Positions 17,267-23,157 of a stretch of 32,257 nt of DNA are shown piece by piece (positions within the stretch are counted from its first letter, which is position 1; the number at the start of each line of letters is the position of its first letter). The stretch is from contig PMCS01000029.1 of assembly GCA_003154195.1 (NCBI GenBank), forward strand, positions 272,703 through 304,959, written 5' to 3'. The translations under genes were made by a program, and so were the position numbers. Source of the DNA: Candidatus Omnitrophota bacterium. GTDB taxonomy: Bacteria; Omnitrophota; Gorgyraeia; Duberdicusellales; 4484-171. Under the pieces are notes generated by a model, which had not been told where the DNA came from, did no database searches, and saw only the letters and a list, made by a program, of their open reading frames with translations.

Positions 17267-18438
17267 TGAAGATTAAGGTTTTGCATATCCATACTTTACC
17301 GGTTATAAGCGGCTCCGGCATTAATACTTTGCTGACGATGGCCGGCCTTGATAAGGACCGGTTCGAAGTTGAATTTTCCTGCCGCCCCCATGGCGATCTA
17401 ATCGAAGAGGCGCGGAAAAACAATATAGTTTTCCGTCCGGTTAAACATTTTGTCCAGGCCGTAAGCCCTTACAATGACGTTATGGCTTTGTTTGAGCTTG
17501 TAACTTTACTGCGCAAAAATAAATACGATATTGTCCATACCCATAATTCCAAAGCCGGTTTTATCGGCCGGCTCGCGGCCAAGCTGGCCGGTATTCCGGT
17601 AGTTGTCCATACCATTCACGGGTTCGCGTTCCATGAATTTGAGAAACCGTGGCGCCGCAAATTTTTTATTGCCTTAGAAAAATTTGCCGCTAAACTGTGT
17701 GATAAGCTTATTGTTATTTCCAATCCGCTTAGAGAATGGGGTTTGCGCCTGGGCATCGGTGTGCCGTGGCAGTATATTACTATTTACAGCGGTATCGATA
17801 TCGAAAAGTTTCAACCATCCGCCGCCGGGGTGGATGGTAAAAAAAGCGAGCTCAACATCGCTTCCGGCGATAAAATCATCGGGATGACGGCAAAGCTTTG
17901 GCCGGGCAAAGGCCACCAATACGTTTTACGCGCCGTCAAAGCAGTCGCCGCTGCCGTTCCGAACGTTAAGTTTGTTTTTGTGGGCGAGGGTAATCTGCGG
18001 CAGGAATTAACCGCTTTAGCCGGGCAGCTGGACGTGGCGAGTTATGTCGTGTTTACCGGTTTTAGAAACGATATCGCCGAGATAACCAATATTTTTGATG
18101 TCGCGATACTTCCCTCCTTATTCGAGGGGATGGGGAGGAGTATTTTGGAAGCGATGAGCCTGGCTAAGCCGGTAGTCGCTACCAGGGTAGGCGGCATACC
18201 GGATCTTGTCGACGACGGCGTGACCGGAATATTAATCGAACCAGCCGACAGCGAGGCTTTAGCCGGAGCGTTAATTGCTTTATTGAAAGATGATGCTTTG
18301 AGGCTGGCGATGGGTAAAGCCGCCAAAAATAAAATTGACGCCAAATTTAGCGCGGCGGTTATGGTAAACGCGATACAAGATGTTTATGAGGGATTGATAA
18401 AAACCAAAAGGCTTAACGAATTACAAGAACCCGAATAA
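17263..18438 (+). CDS. GT4 family glycosyltransferase
   Basis: This 391-residue GT-B enzyme starts with ATGATG, the first ATG overlapping the previous stop (ATGA). The acceptor domain includes 'VLHIHTLPVISGSGINTLL' and 'IVHTHNSKAGFIGRLAAKL' and 'VVHTIHGFAFHEFEKPWRRK', typical of WlbH/PglA-like GT4 proteins. The donor domain has 'IGMTAKLWPGKGHQYVLRAV', 'FVGEGNLRQELTALAGQL' and the EX7E motif within 'FEGMGRSILEAMSLAKPVVA' followed by 'RVGGIPDLV'. Such enzymes often add an HexNAc to an undecaprenyl-pyrophosphate-linked sugar. The WecA/MraY-like gene begins about 100 bases downstream, so this may be an early transferase of the pathway. Confidence 0.93.
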   Translation: MMKIKVLHIHTLPVISGSGINTLLTMAGLDKDRFEVEFSCRPHGDLIEEARKNNIVFRPVKHFVQAVSPYNDVMALFELVTLLRKNKYDIVHTHNSKAGFIGRLAAKLAGIPVVVHTIHGFAFHEFEKPWRRKFFIALEKFAAKLCDKLIVISNPLREWGLRLGIGVPWQYITIYSGIDIEKFQPSAAGVDGKKSELNIASGDKIIGMTAKLWPGKGHQYVLRAVKAVAAAVPNVKFVFVGEGNLRQELTALAGQLDVASYVVFTGFRNDIAEITNIFDVAILPSLFEGMGRSILEAMSLAKPVVATRVGGIPDLVDDGVTGILIEPADSEALAGALIALLKDDALRLAMGKAAKNKIDAKFSAAVMVNAIQDVYEGLIKTKRLNELQEPE

Positions 18439-18541
18439 ACATTATAATGCTATTGCAATATTTGAGGAAAAAGCCGGCGATAAAACTATAAAATACATTC
18501 CTTTGTGGAAATGGCTGTTGGAAATTAGTTAATAGGTAAAT

Positions 18542-19657
18542 ATGGTTCAGAATATATTGATTATTTTTATAATTTCGTTTGTTCTTTCGGCAGTATTTAC
18601 GCCGTTATTAAGGCTTATCGCATTAAAAAGAGAATTCTTATCTTATCCCGGCGTCCGGCGTATCCATACTAAACCTGTGCCTTACCTGGGCGGGATTGCC
18701 ATGTATTTCGCGTTCTTTATGGCGCTTCTTTATATTTTCAGCGTGCCATCCGGAAAAATATCCGGCACGGGGCTGACTCATTGTCATTTCGAAGGCCTGG
18801 CGATCGCTGCGGCATTTATCGTAATCGTCGGGTTTATTGACGACGTAAGGGAGATAAAACCGCTGGCAAAATTGGCCGCGCAAATCATCAGCGCGGTTAT
18901 TTTATTTATCTATGGGTTTAGAATCCCGGTTTTAACCAATGTTTTTTCCGGCGTCGAAACTAAGCTGCCTTTCTTTTTTAGTTTTTTCCTGACCATCTTC
19001 TGGATTGTGGGGTTTATGAACGCGATGAATTTAATTGACGGCCTTGACGGTTTAGCCGCCGGGATAACTTCGATCGCTTGTTTTTCCCTTTTTTTTGTAG
19101 CGCTTTATTTAAATAATTACCTTACGGCGTTTTTATTGGCAGCGTTGGCCGGCTCAAGCCTCGGGTTTTTAATTTATAATTTTCATCCCGCCAAAATATT
19201 TATGGGCGACGCGGGGAGCATGTTTTTGGGGTTGGTTCTGGCAAGCAGCGCCCTGGTGGGTTCGCAATACAAATCGACCGCCGCTACGGCTTTTTTGATT
19301 CCTTTCACCGCTCTGGCTATCCCGATGTCCGATACTTTTCTGGCAATCGTCCGGCGCCTGTTTAAAAAAACGCCGATATTTAAAGCGGACAAGAAACACC
19401 TTCACCATCGGCTTTTAGATTTGGGCCTGACCCAGCCCCAGATCGTAATTTTTATTTACCTGATTACTATTTACCTGGGGATATTCGCTTTTTTATTCGT
19501 GCTGATCCCGGAAAAATACGCTTTCATCCTTTTGATTTTGCTTACTCTGGGGTTTTTAATGGTCGTAAGAATGCTCGGGTTTTTGGAAAGAAGAATCGGC
19601 ATCGTGTGCCGCCTGGAGATGAGAAGCAAAAAAAGAAAGGGGATTAATGAGGCTTAA
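18542..19657 (+). CDS. WecA/TagO/MraY-family undecaprenyl-phosphate sugar-1-phosphate transferase
   Basis: This 371-residue membrane protein shows the polyprenyl-phosphate HexNAc-1-P transferase signature set (PF00953): 'HTKPVPYLGGIAMYF' (about 42-56), Asp100-Asp101 in 'GFIDDVREIKP', 'NAMNLIDGLDGLAAG' (about 160-174), 'IFMGDAGSMFLG' with Asp223, and 'KKHLHHRLLDLG', the HxHHR-type motif (about 285-294) typical of the WecA/TagO group. It would transfer HexNAc-1-phosphate from UDP-HexNAc to undecaprenyl phosphate, starting glycan assembly at the cytoplasmic face. About 11 helices are expected. Peptidoglycan MraY is less likely because no mur genes are near and the HHR motif is of WecA type. The stop overlaps the following gene by 11 bases. 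Confidence 0.92.
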   Translation: MVQNILIIFIISFVLSAVFTPLLRLIALKREFLSYPGVRRIHTKPVPYLGGIAMYFAFFMALLYIFSVPSGKISGTGLTHCHFEGLAIAAAFIVIVGFIDDVREIKPLAKLAAQIISAVILFIYGFRIPVLTNVFSGVETKLPFFFSFFLTIFWIVGFMNAMNLIDGLDGLAAGITSIACFSLFFVALYLNNYLTAFLLAALAGSSLGFLIYNFHPAKIFMGDAGSMFLGLVLASSALVGSQYKSTAATAFLIPFTALAIPMSDTFLAIVRRLFKKTPIFKADKKHLHHRLLDLGLTQPQIVIFIYLITIYLGIFAFLFVLIPEKYAFILLILLTLGFLMVVRMLGFLERRIGIVCRLEMRSKKRKGINEA

Positions 19658-21260
19658 AGTTTTTGTTTCTTGCGAGGCAAAAAACAAAAAATTTTCTGAC
19701 GAAGGCAACACGCCGAAAACCACGCAGTTTTTTCCCCTCGCCGCCTTTGCCGGGAAACCAAAGCGGTTTTTTTTTATATTTTTTGGGCTAATCTGCCTGG
19801 TTGATTTTAACCATCACGCTTTTTGCCGGGATTTAATTCAAAAAAGAGCCATTGTTCATGTAGCTTCGACCATTAGCGACGGAAAATATACGCTGGGCGA
19901 AATAGCGCGGTTGGCTAAAAAAGAGGGAATAGCTGTTGTCATTTTTACCGACCGGGATTTAATGCGCTGGGAGTACGGCGCCTGGCCGTGGCGTAATATA
20001 ATTAAAAAGACAATTGAAAATAATTCTATATTTCGTTACGGCATAAATAATTACCTGAGAGATATAAATAACCTCCGGCGGAAATTTCCCGAAATGATTT
20101 TTATCCCCGGTACCGAATCGGCCCCCTTTTATTATTGGCGCGGTTCACCGGTAAAAAGTGATCTTGCGATATGTAATTGGCATAAACATATTTTAACGGT
20201 AGGCTTGGAAAATCCCCGGGATTACGAGAAGCTGCCGGTAATCGGAAACCGGGCAGGTTTGCGCGGCGGAATAAATTTAACCGGTATCGCCCTTACATTA
20301 TTATTGTTGCTTTCGGGCATTATCCTTTTCGGCAAGCGGCAATATTCTTATAAAGACCAGTGGGGCAGGCAATTAGGTCCGCCTTCCCGGATCAGCCGGG
20401 CGGCCGGCGTATTTTTTATTGTTGCCGCCGCGTTTTCTATAGGCAACGGTATATTTTACCGCGAAAAATTTAATCAGTACCAATATGATTTAGGCAGTAT
20501 CCCCTATCAGAATTTTATAAATTATGTAAACGAAAGAGGCGGTTTAACTTTTTGGGCGCACCCTGAGGCGGAGAATATTTCTGAGGTTGCCGGAATAAGT
20601 ATTGAAACAAAAGAATATGCCAGGCATCTTCTTGATACCAGAGACTATACCGGTTTTACCGTTTTTTACGAAGGTTACAATAAAGTCGGCAAGCCCGGAG
20701 GCGTCTGGGATGAGCTGCTCCGGCAATATTGCCGCTCGCTGCGCCGCCAACCGGTTTGGGCGATCGGCGGTTTAGCTTTTGACATAGGGGGCAACCTCAC
20801 GGAACGGATAAAAGGTTTGCAAACCGTAGTTTTATTACCATCCTTTAAAAAGGACGATGTCCTGAACGCTTTAAAAGAGGGCAGGATGTATGTTGCCGGC
20901 GGAAGCAATAGTTTAAATTTTTCTTTGGATGATTTCTCTGTTTACGACTCCCCGACTAAAGAAAAAGCTATATCGGGCCAGACGCTGCATTTGAATAGCC
21001 CCGCGGATGTGCGTATCGCCGGAAGTTTTTCGGGAAAAAGCCTTTCCGCGGGAATTGATATTATCAAAGCGGGCCGGGTGATTAAAACATATAAAGCCGA
21101 TACCCCTTTTAATCTTGATTTCACCGATAACGAGTCCTGGCCCGGGGGAGGGAAATCGTATTACCGTGTTCAAATAAGAGCTGAGGGGTTATTGCTGATA
21201 ACAAACCCGATATTCGTTACTACGGAAGCAAATGAAGGAAGAAGGAAGAGGGAAGAATAA
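19647..21260 (+). CDS. Membrane-anchored PHP-domain-like protein with altered metal ligands
   Basis: This 537-residue protein starts within the end of the upstream gene, with GGGGA before the ATG. A hydrophobic N-terminal segment lies near 40-60. PHP-fold landmarks follow: 'IVHVASTISDGKYTLGEIAR' (69-88) corresponds to the usual HxHSxxSDG block but the second His is Ala73; 'VVIFTDRDL' (97-105) corresponds to TDHD with Arg103 for His; 'FIPGTESAP' keeps Glu157; 'FWAHPEA' keeps His305. Two membrane helices near 210-228 and 253-270 are inserted inside the PHP region. A beta-rich C-terminal domain follows from about 400. PHP proteins are metal-dependent phosphoesterases; losing two ligands suggests a non-catalytic or changed-metal protein. 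Its coupling to the WecA-like gene suggests a glycan-related role. Confidence 0.7.
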   Translation: MRLKVFVSCEAKNKKFSDEGNTPKTTQFFPLAAFAGKPKRFFFIFFGLICLVDFNHHAFCRDLIQKRAIVHVASTISDGKYTLGEIARLAKKEGIAVVIFTDRDLMRWEYGAWPWRNIIKKTIENNSIFRYGINNYLRDINNLRRKFPEMIFIPGTESAPFYYWRGSPVKSDLAICNWHKHILTVGLENPRDYEKLPVIGNRAGLRGGINLTGIALTLLLLLSGIILFGKRQYSYKDQWGRQLGPPSRISRAAGVFFIVAAAFSIGNGIFYREKFNQYQYDLGSIPYQNFINYVNERGGLTFWAHPEAENISEVAGISIETKEYARHLLDTRDYTGFTVFYEGYNKVGKPGGVWDELLRQYCRSLRRQPVWAIGGLAFDIGGNLTERIKGLQTVVLLPSFKKDDVLNALKEGRMYVAGGSNSLNFSLDDFSVYDSPTKEKAISGQTLHLNSPADVRIAGSFSGKSLSAGIDIIKAGRVIKTYKADTPFNLDFTDNESWPGGGKSYYRVQIRAEGLLLITNPIFVTTEANEGRRKREE

Positions 21261-21268
21261 TTCTTTTA

Positions 21269-21312
21269 TTGTTGACGCAGTGTAATAAATGTTATAATAA
21301 TCACAATTATTA
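21269..21312 (+). promoter_or_regulatory. Candidate promoter with overlapping inverted repeat before the response regulator
   Basis: TATAAT at 21293-21298 is a perfect -10. Upstream, TTGTTG (21269, 18-base spacer) or TTGACG (21272, 15-base spacer) could serve as -35. The -10 runs into a 7-bp inverted repeat, TAATAAT-CACA-ATTATTA (21295-21312), which could be an operator or only an AT-rich dyad. The response regulator ATG lies 23 bases beyond the repeat, behind AAGGAGGAG. This probably separates region A from the response-regulator unit. Confidence 0.55.
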
Positions 21313-21335
21313 CCAATAAGGAGGAGTGCTGACCT

Positions 21336-21713
21336 ATGAGCGAGAAAAAAAGAGTTTTTATTGCCGATGATGAAGTAGAAACGCTGGAAAGTTTAAAGAA
21401 GTCTTTAACCCTCTCCGGATTTGAAGTCAGGGCGACGTTTAATCCCAGAGAAATAATTAAAATGATAAAAGAATTTAAGCCCGATGTGGTGCTGTTGGAT
21501 TTATTAATGCCGGACATCGGCGGTTTTGAGATATGCCATATCATTGACGCGGATATAGAGATAAAGGGTATCCCGATTATTATTATTTCCGCTTTATCCG
21601 GCTATACCGATATAAAAAACGCTTATGAATTAGGCGTGGTCGGTTATTTCACCAAGCCGTATGACTATAATAAATTGGTGAACGAAATCAACAAGATTGT
21701 CGCCAGGCGATAG
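21336..21713 (+). CDS. Single-domain response regulator (CheY-like receiver)
   Basis: The 125-residue protein is one complete receiver domain (PF00072) with no output domain. Acidic pocket residues Asp11 and Asp12 are in 'VFIADDEVE', the phosphoacceptor is Asp55 in 'VVLLDLLMPDIGGFE', the switch Ser85 is in 'IIIISALSG', and Lys107 is in 'YFTKPYD'. It therefore looks functional. It would be phosphorylated by a histidine kinase elsewhere, since none is in the window. A strong AAGGAGGAG site and a good promoter stand upstream. The prepilin-like gene begins 25 bases downstream, so the two probably share a transcript. The partner process cannot be inferred further. Confidence 0.94.
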   Translation: MSEKKRVFIADDEVETLESLKKSLTLSGFEVRATFNPREIIKMIKEFKPDVVLLDLLMPDIGGFEICHIIDADIEIKGIPIIIISALSGYTDIKNAYELGVVGYFTKPYDYNKLVNEINKIVARR

Positions 21714-21738
21714 TTTTCCCGCGGAGGAATATTTAACG

Positions 21739-22008
21739 ATGAAAAACCGATATAGGCGAAAAGGGTTTCTCGCGTTGATAGAAACATTAGCTGTTCTGCT
21801 GATAATTGCATTTTTGGCATATAAAATGTATGGGGGGTATTTTCGAAAAACAACCGGCGCTACGCCGGGTAACTCTTCTTCCGCCATGGATAATGACATC
21901 GATATTTCCAATCCCAGCGCCACGGTGAACGCCGCAAGAGAGAAGGTCAATGAAATCAATAAAAAAACTTCGGAGCGCGATAAACAAATCCAGGATATTG
22001 GTCTCTAG
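21739..22008 (+). CDS. Small prepilin-like single-helix membrane protein
   Basis: I choose ATG 21739, behind GGAGGAA, over the 21697 start of the ORF track, which would run into the response regulator. The 89-residue product has a basic N-terminus and 'RRKGFLALIETLAVLLIIAF', which resembles a type IV prepilin class III signal: Gly-Phe, a Glu, then a hydrophobic helix. The Glu is at +6 after the Gly instead of the usual +5. The remaining 55 residues are polar, with a Gly/Ser/Asn-rich linker followed by a charged helix 'NAAREKVNEINKKTSERDKQ' of coiled-coil type. It could be a minor pseudopilin-like protein or simply a small bitopic membrane protein. I know of no named family for it. Confidence 0.62.
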   Translation: MKNRYRRKGFLALIETLAVLLIIAFLAYKMYGGYFRKTTGATPGNSSSAMDNDIDISNPSATVNAAREKVNEINKKTSERDKQIQDIGL

Positions 22009-22100
22009 TAAGGTATTGGTGAAGGTCAGCCACGGATGCGGCAATCGCTAATAAAAGCAAAGGGTTTTTAACCAATAAAGTTTACATAATATTATTTATA

Positions 22101-22147
22101 TCACAATATATTGTATTTTAGTTATTGCAGTATACAATATATTGTGA
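22101..22147. promoter_or_regulatory. Tandem NrdR-box-like operator
   Basis: Two copies of the 12-bp palindrome ACAATATATTGT stand at 22103-22114 and 22134-22145, 31 bp apart centre to centre. Taken as 16-bp boxes (22101-22116 and 22132-22147) they are separated by a 15-bp linker. The NrdR repressor recognises paired boxes close to acaCwAtATaTwGtgt with this spacing, so both sequence and geometry fit. The flanks also make the pair a 19-bp perfect inverted repeat (22098-22116 against 22132-22150). The right box ends 19 bases before the DUF192 start. NrdR normally controls ribonucleotide reductase genes, none of which is visible here. Confidence 0.68.
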
Positions 22148-22166
22148 TATAGCCCGAGAAATCCCC

Positions 22167-22607
22167 ATGTTCAAAAAAATTATCTTTACTCTATCAGCAT
22201 TTTTTTTGGTAATTAACATCGCGGCGGCGCAAACCGAAATTTCCATCAATTTTAGAAAATATGCATTTAAGGCAAAACTTGCCTTAACGCCGCAGGAGCA
22301 GATAAAGGGTTTAATGTTTTGTAAAAAACTGGCACAGAATAGGGGGATGTTTTTTGTTTTCAATACTGAAGAGGAGCGCAATTTCTGGATGAAAAATACT
22401 TTGATACCTTTGGATATTATCTGGATTAATAAAGACAAAGAAGTTGTTTATATAAAAAATGAAGCACCGCCATGCAATGATACTGTTTGTCCTATAATCA
22501 GTCCCCAGGCCAAAGCGATGTACGTTCTAGAGTTAAACGGCGGCGTTTGCGAAAAAATCGGTTTAAAGACGGGCGATAAATTGGATTTCGAGGTAGGTTT
22601 ACCCTGA
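22167..22607 (+). CDS. Secreted DUF192 family protein
   Basis: I use ATG 22167 because it gives a clean signal peptide, 'MFKKIIFTLSAFFLVINIAA' with a likely cut after Ala-Ala-Gln; the longer ORF from 22125 would run through the palindromic operator. The 146-residue protein matches DUF192 (PF02643): 'GLMFCKKL', 'RGMFFVFNTEEERNFWMKNT' and 'IPLDIIWINKDKEVVYIKN', ending with 'YVLELNGGVCEKIGLKTGDK'. Extra Cys residues (in 'PPCNDTVCP') may form a periplasmic disulfide. Function of the family is unknown; it is exported to the periplasm or outer face. No good Shine-Dalgarno is seen. The NrdR-like boxes upstream suggest regulation by deoxynucleotide status, which would be new for this family as far as I know. 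Confidence 0.9.
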   Translation: MFKKIIFTLSAFFLVINIAAAQTEISINFRKYAFKAKLALTPQEQIKGLMFCKKLAQNRGMFFVFNTEEERNFWMKNTLIPLDIIWINKDKEVVYIKNEAPPCNDTVCPIISPQAKAMYVLELNGGVCEKIGLKTGDKLDFEVGLP

Positions 22608-22631
22608 GAGGGCATAGTCAAGCCTCATTTT
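22608..22631 (+). terminator. Possible weak intrinsic terminator after DUF192
   Basis: Directly after the stop, GAGGGC and GCCTC can pair (five pairs and one bulged G) around an 8-base loop, followed by ATTTT. The stem is short and the U-tract poor, so this is tentative. Confidence 0.3.
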
Positions 22632-22745
22632 GCTTGTCGCCTGACGGCAGGCAGGCCTGTTACCGGAAGCGCTGCAACAAGGGTGTGTTCAGGCGTGTTT
22701 TATCTTTTCCATCCGCGCAGCGGGTAATTTTTATTTTTTGCTGCG

Positions 22746-22778
22746 CAAAAAATAAAAAGAGGGGGCTCTTCGCCCCCT
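22746..22778 (-). terminator. Intrinsic terminator of the candidate small RNA
   Basis: Minus-strand stem AGGGGGC / GCCCCCT (22778-22772 with 22766-22760) has a GAAGA loop and a T-tract CTTTTTATTTTTT (22759 to about 22747). Read on the plus strand there is no T-tract after the stem, so it acts only for minus-strand transcription. Confidence 0.75.
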
Positions 22779-22867
22779 GAGGTTGGTAGTAATCTCACCT
22801 CCAAGATTTAAGTCGTTATTTTTATTTTTTATCCCCCTGGTAATTACTTCTTTTTGTCCTCCTTTCG
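22746..22867 (-). ncRNA. Candidate small RNA, about 120 nt
   Basis: On the minus strand a promoter (-35 TTGCTA, 17-base spacer, -10 TTATAT) predicts a start near 22867. About 120 bases on there is a textbook intrinsic terminator, AGGGGGC-GAAGA-GCCCCCT followed by CTTTTTATTTTTT. No sensible reading frame lies between: two purine-rich Shine-Dalgarno-like strings (AAAGGAGG and TTGGAGGTGAG) are not followed by usable start codons. A short stem GAGGT/ACCTC precedes the terminator. The simplest reading is an orphan small RNA with anti-SD-like, CU-binding surfaces. It could also be a remnant leader of a lost gene. I recognise no named RNA family. Confidence 0.45.
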
Positions 22868-22873
22868 CATTAG

Positions 22874-22902
22874 ATATAACATACAAACAAGTATCTTAGC
22901 AA
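22874..22902 (-). promoter_or_regulatory. Candidate minus-strand promoter of the small RNA
   Basis: Read on the minus strand, TTGCTA (22902-22897) and TTATAT (22879-22874) are separated by 17 bases. They match four of six consensus bases at each box. Transcription would run toward the intrinsic terminator at 22778-22746. Confidence 0.42.
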
Positions 22903-22936
22903 GGGGTAAAAGCACTAATTTTGAAAACGTTTTCCG

Positions 22937-22976
22937 AACCGAAGAATTCCTGCCGGACGGCAGGAATTCTTCGGTT
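22937..22976. repeat. Perfect 19-bp inverted repeat (hairpin)
   Basis: AACCGAAGAATTCCTGCCG (22937-22955) and its exact reverse complement (22958-22976) are separated by only GA. As RNA this would be a very stable hairpin. It lacks an immediate U-tract on either strand, so it is not a plain terminator. It may be a repetitive extragenic palindrome or an RNA-stability element. Confidence 0.8.
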
Positions 22977-22990
22977 AAGAGAGATTTTTC

Positions 22991-23026
22991 TTGACCAAAA
23001 TAAAATAGATAGTAAAATTTTACTAT
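22991..23026 (+). promoter_or_regulatory. Strong candidate promoter with 18-bp palindromic operator, upstream of the biosynthetic cluster
   Basis: TTGACC (22991-22996) and TAAAAT (23013-23018) each match five of six consensus bases and are 16 bases apart. The -10 sits inside the perfect 18-bp palindrome ATAGTAAAATTTTACTAT (23009-23026), an ideal place for a dimeric repressor. The predicted transcript would carry a leader of roughly 130 bases with three small hairpins before the ligase ATG at 23158, which itself has no clear Shine-Dalgarno. Confidence 0.55.
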
Positions 23027-23157
23027 TGTTTTTTGCGGAGCAAAAAACAACTGTCATCCGCTTACGCGGATAAAAAATATAAGAAGTATTCTAAACGTGC
23101 TTCATGTTTTGTGAGCCACGATAGATAGGCTCAAATATACATAGCGATTGGCCAAAT

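Larger units (their letters stand above)
22608..23157. other. Palindrome-rich 550-bp gene-free region
   Basis: No plausible protein gene lies here; the 68-residue minus ORF (22844-23050) is built from hairpin sequence. Visible dyads on the + strand: a 14-bp A/T-rich stem (22728-22741 with 22745-22758), a G5C stem (22760-22778), GAAAACGTTTTC (22923-22934), a 19-bp perfect stem (22937-22976), ATAGTAAAATTTTACTAT (23009-23026), an 11-bp stem TTGTTTTTTGC/GCAAAAAACAA (23026-23050), ATCCGC/GCGGAT (23056-23071) and TGAGCC/GGCTCA (23112-23133). A CCTGACGGCAGGCAGGCCTG run near 22653 looks like a common intergenic repeat fragment. The region separates the DUF192 unit from the polyketide-like cluster and contains promoters for both strands. 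Confidence 0.7.

Noticed and set aside
18453-18492. Promoter before the WecA-like gene
   Set aside because: TTGAGG and TATAAA are 19 bases apart and the region is generally A/T-rich, so the match is too weak to list.
22125-22166. Upstream extension of the DUF192 ORF
   Set aside because: It is encoded by the palindromic operator and would mask the signal peptide that begins at 22167.
22844-23050. Minus-strand ORF of 68 residues in the gene-free gap
   Set aside because: It is built from hairpin sequence, has no ribosome-binding site and no recognisable family, and overlaps the plus-strand promoter palindrome.
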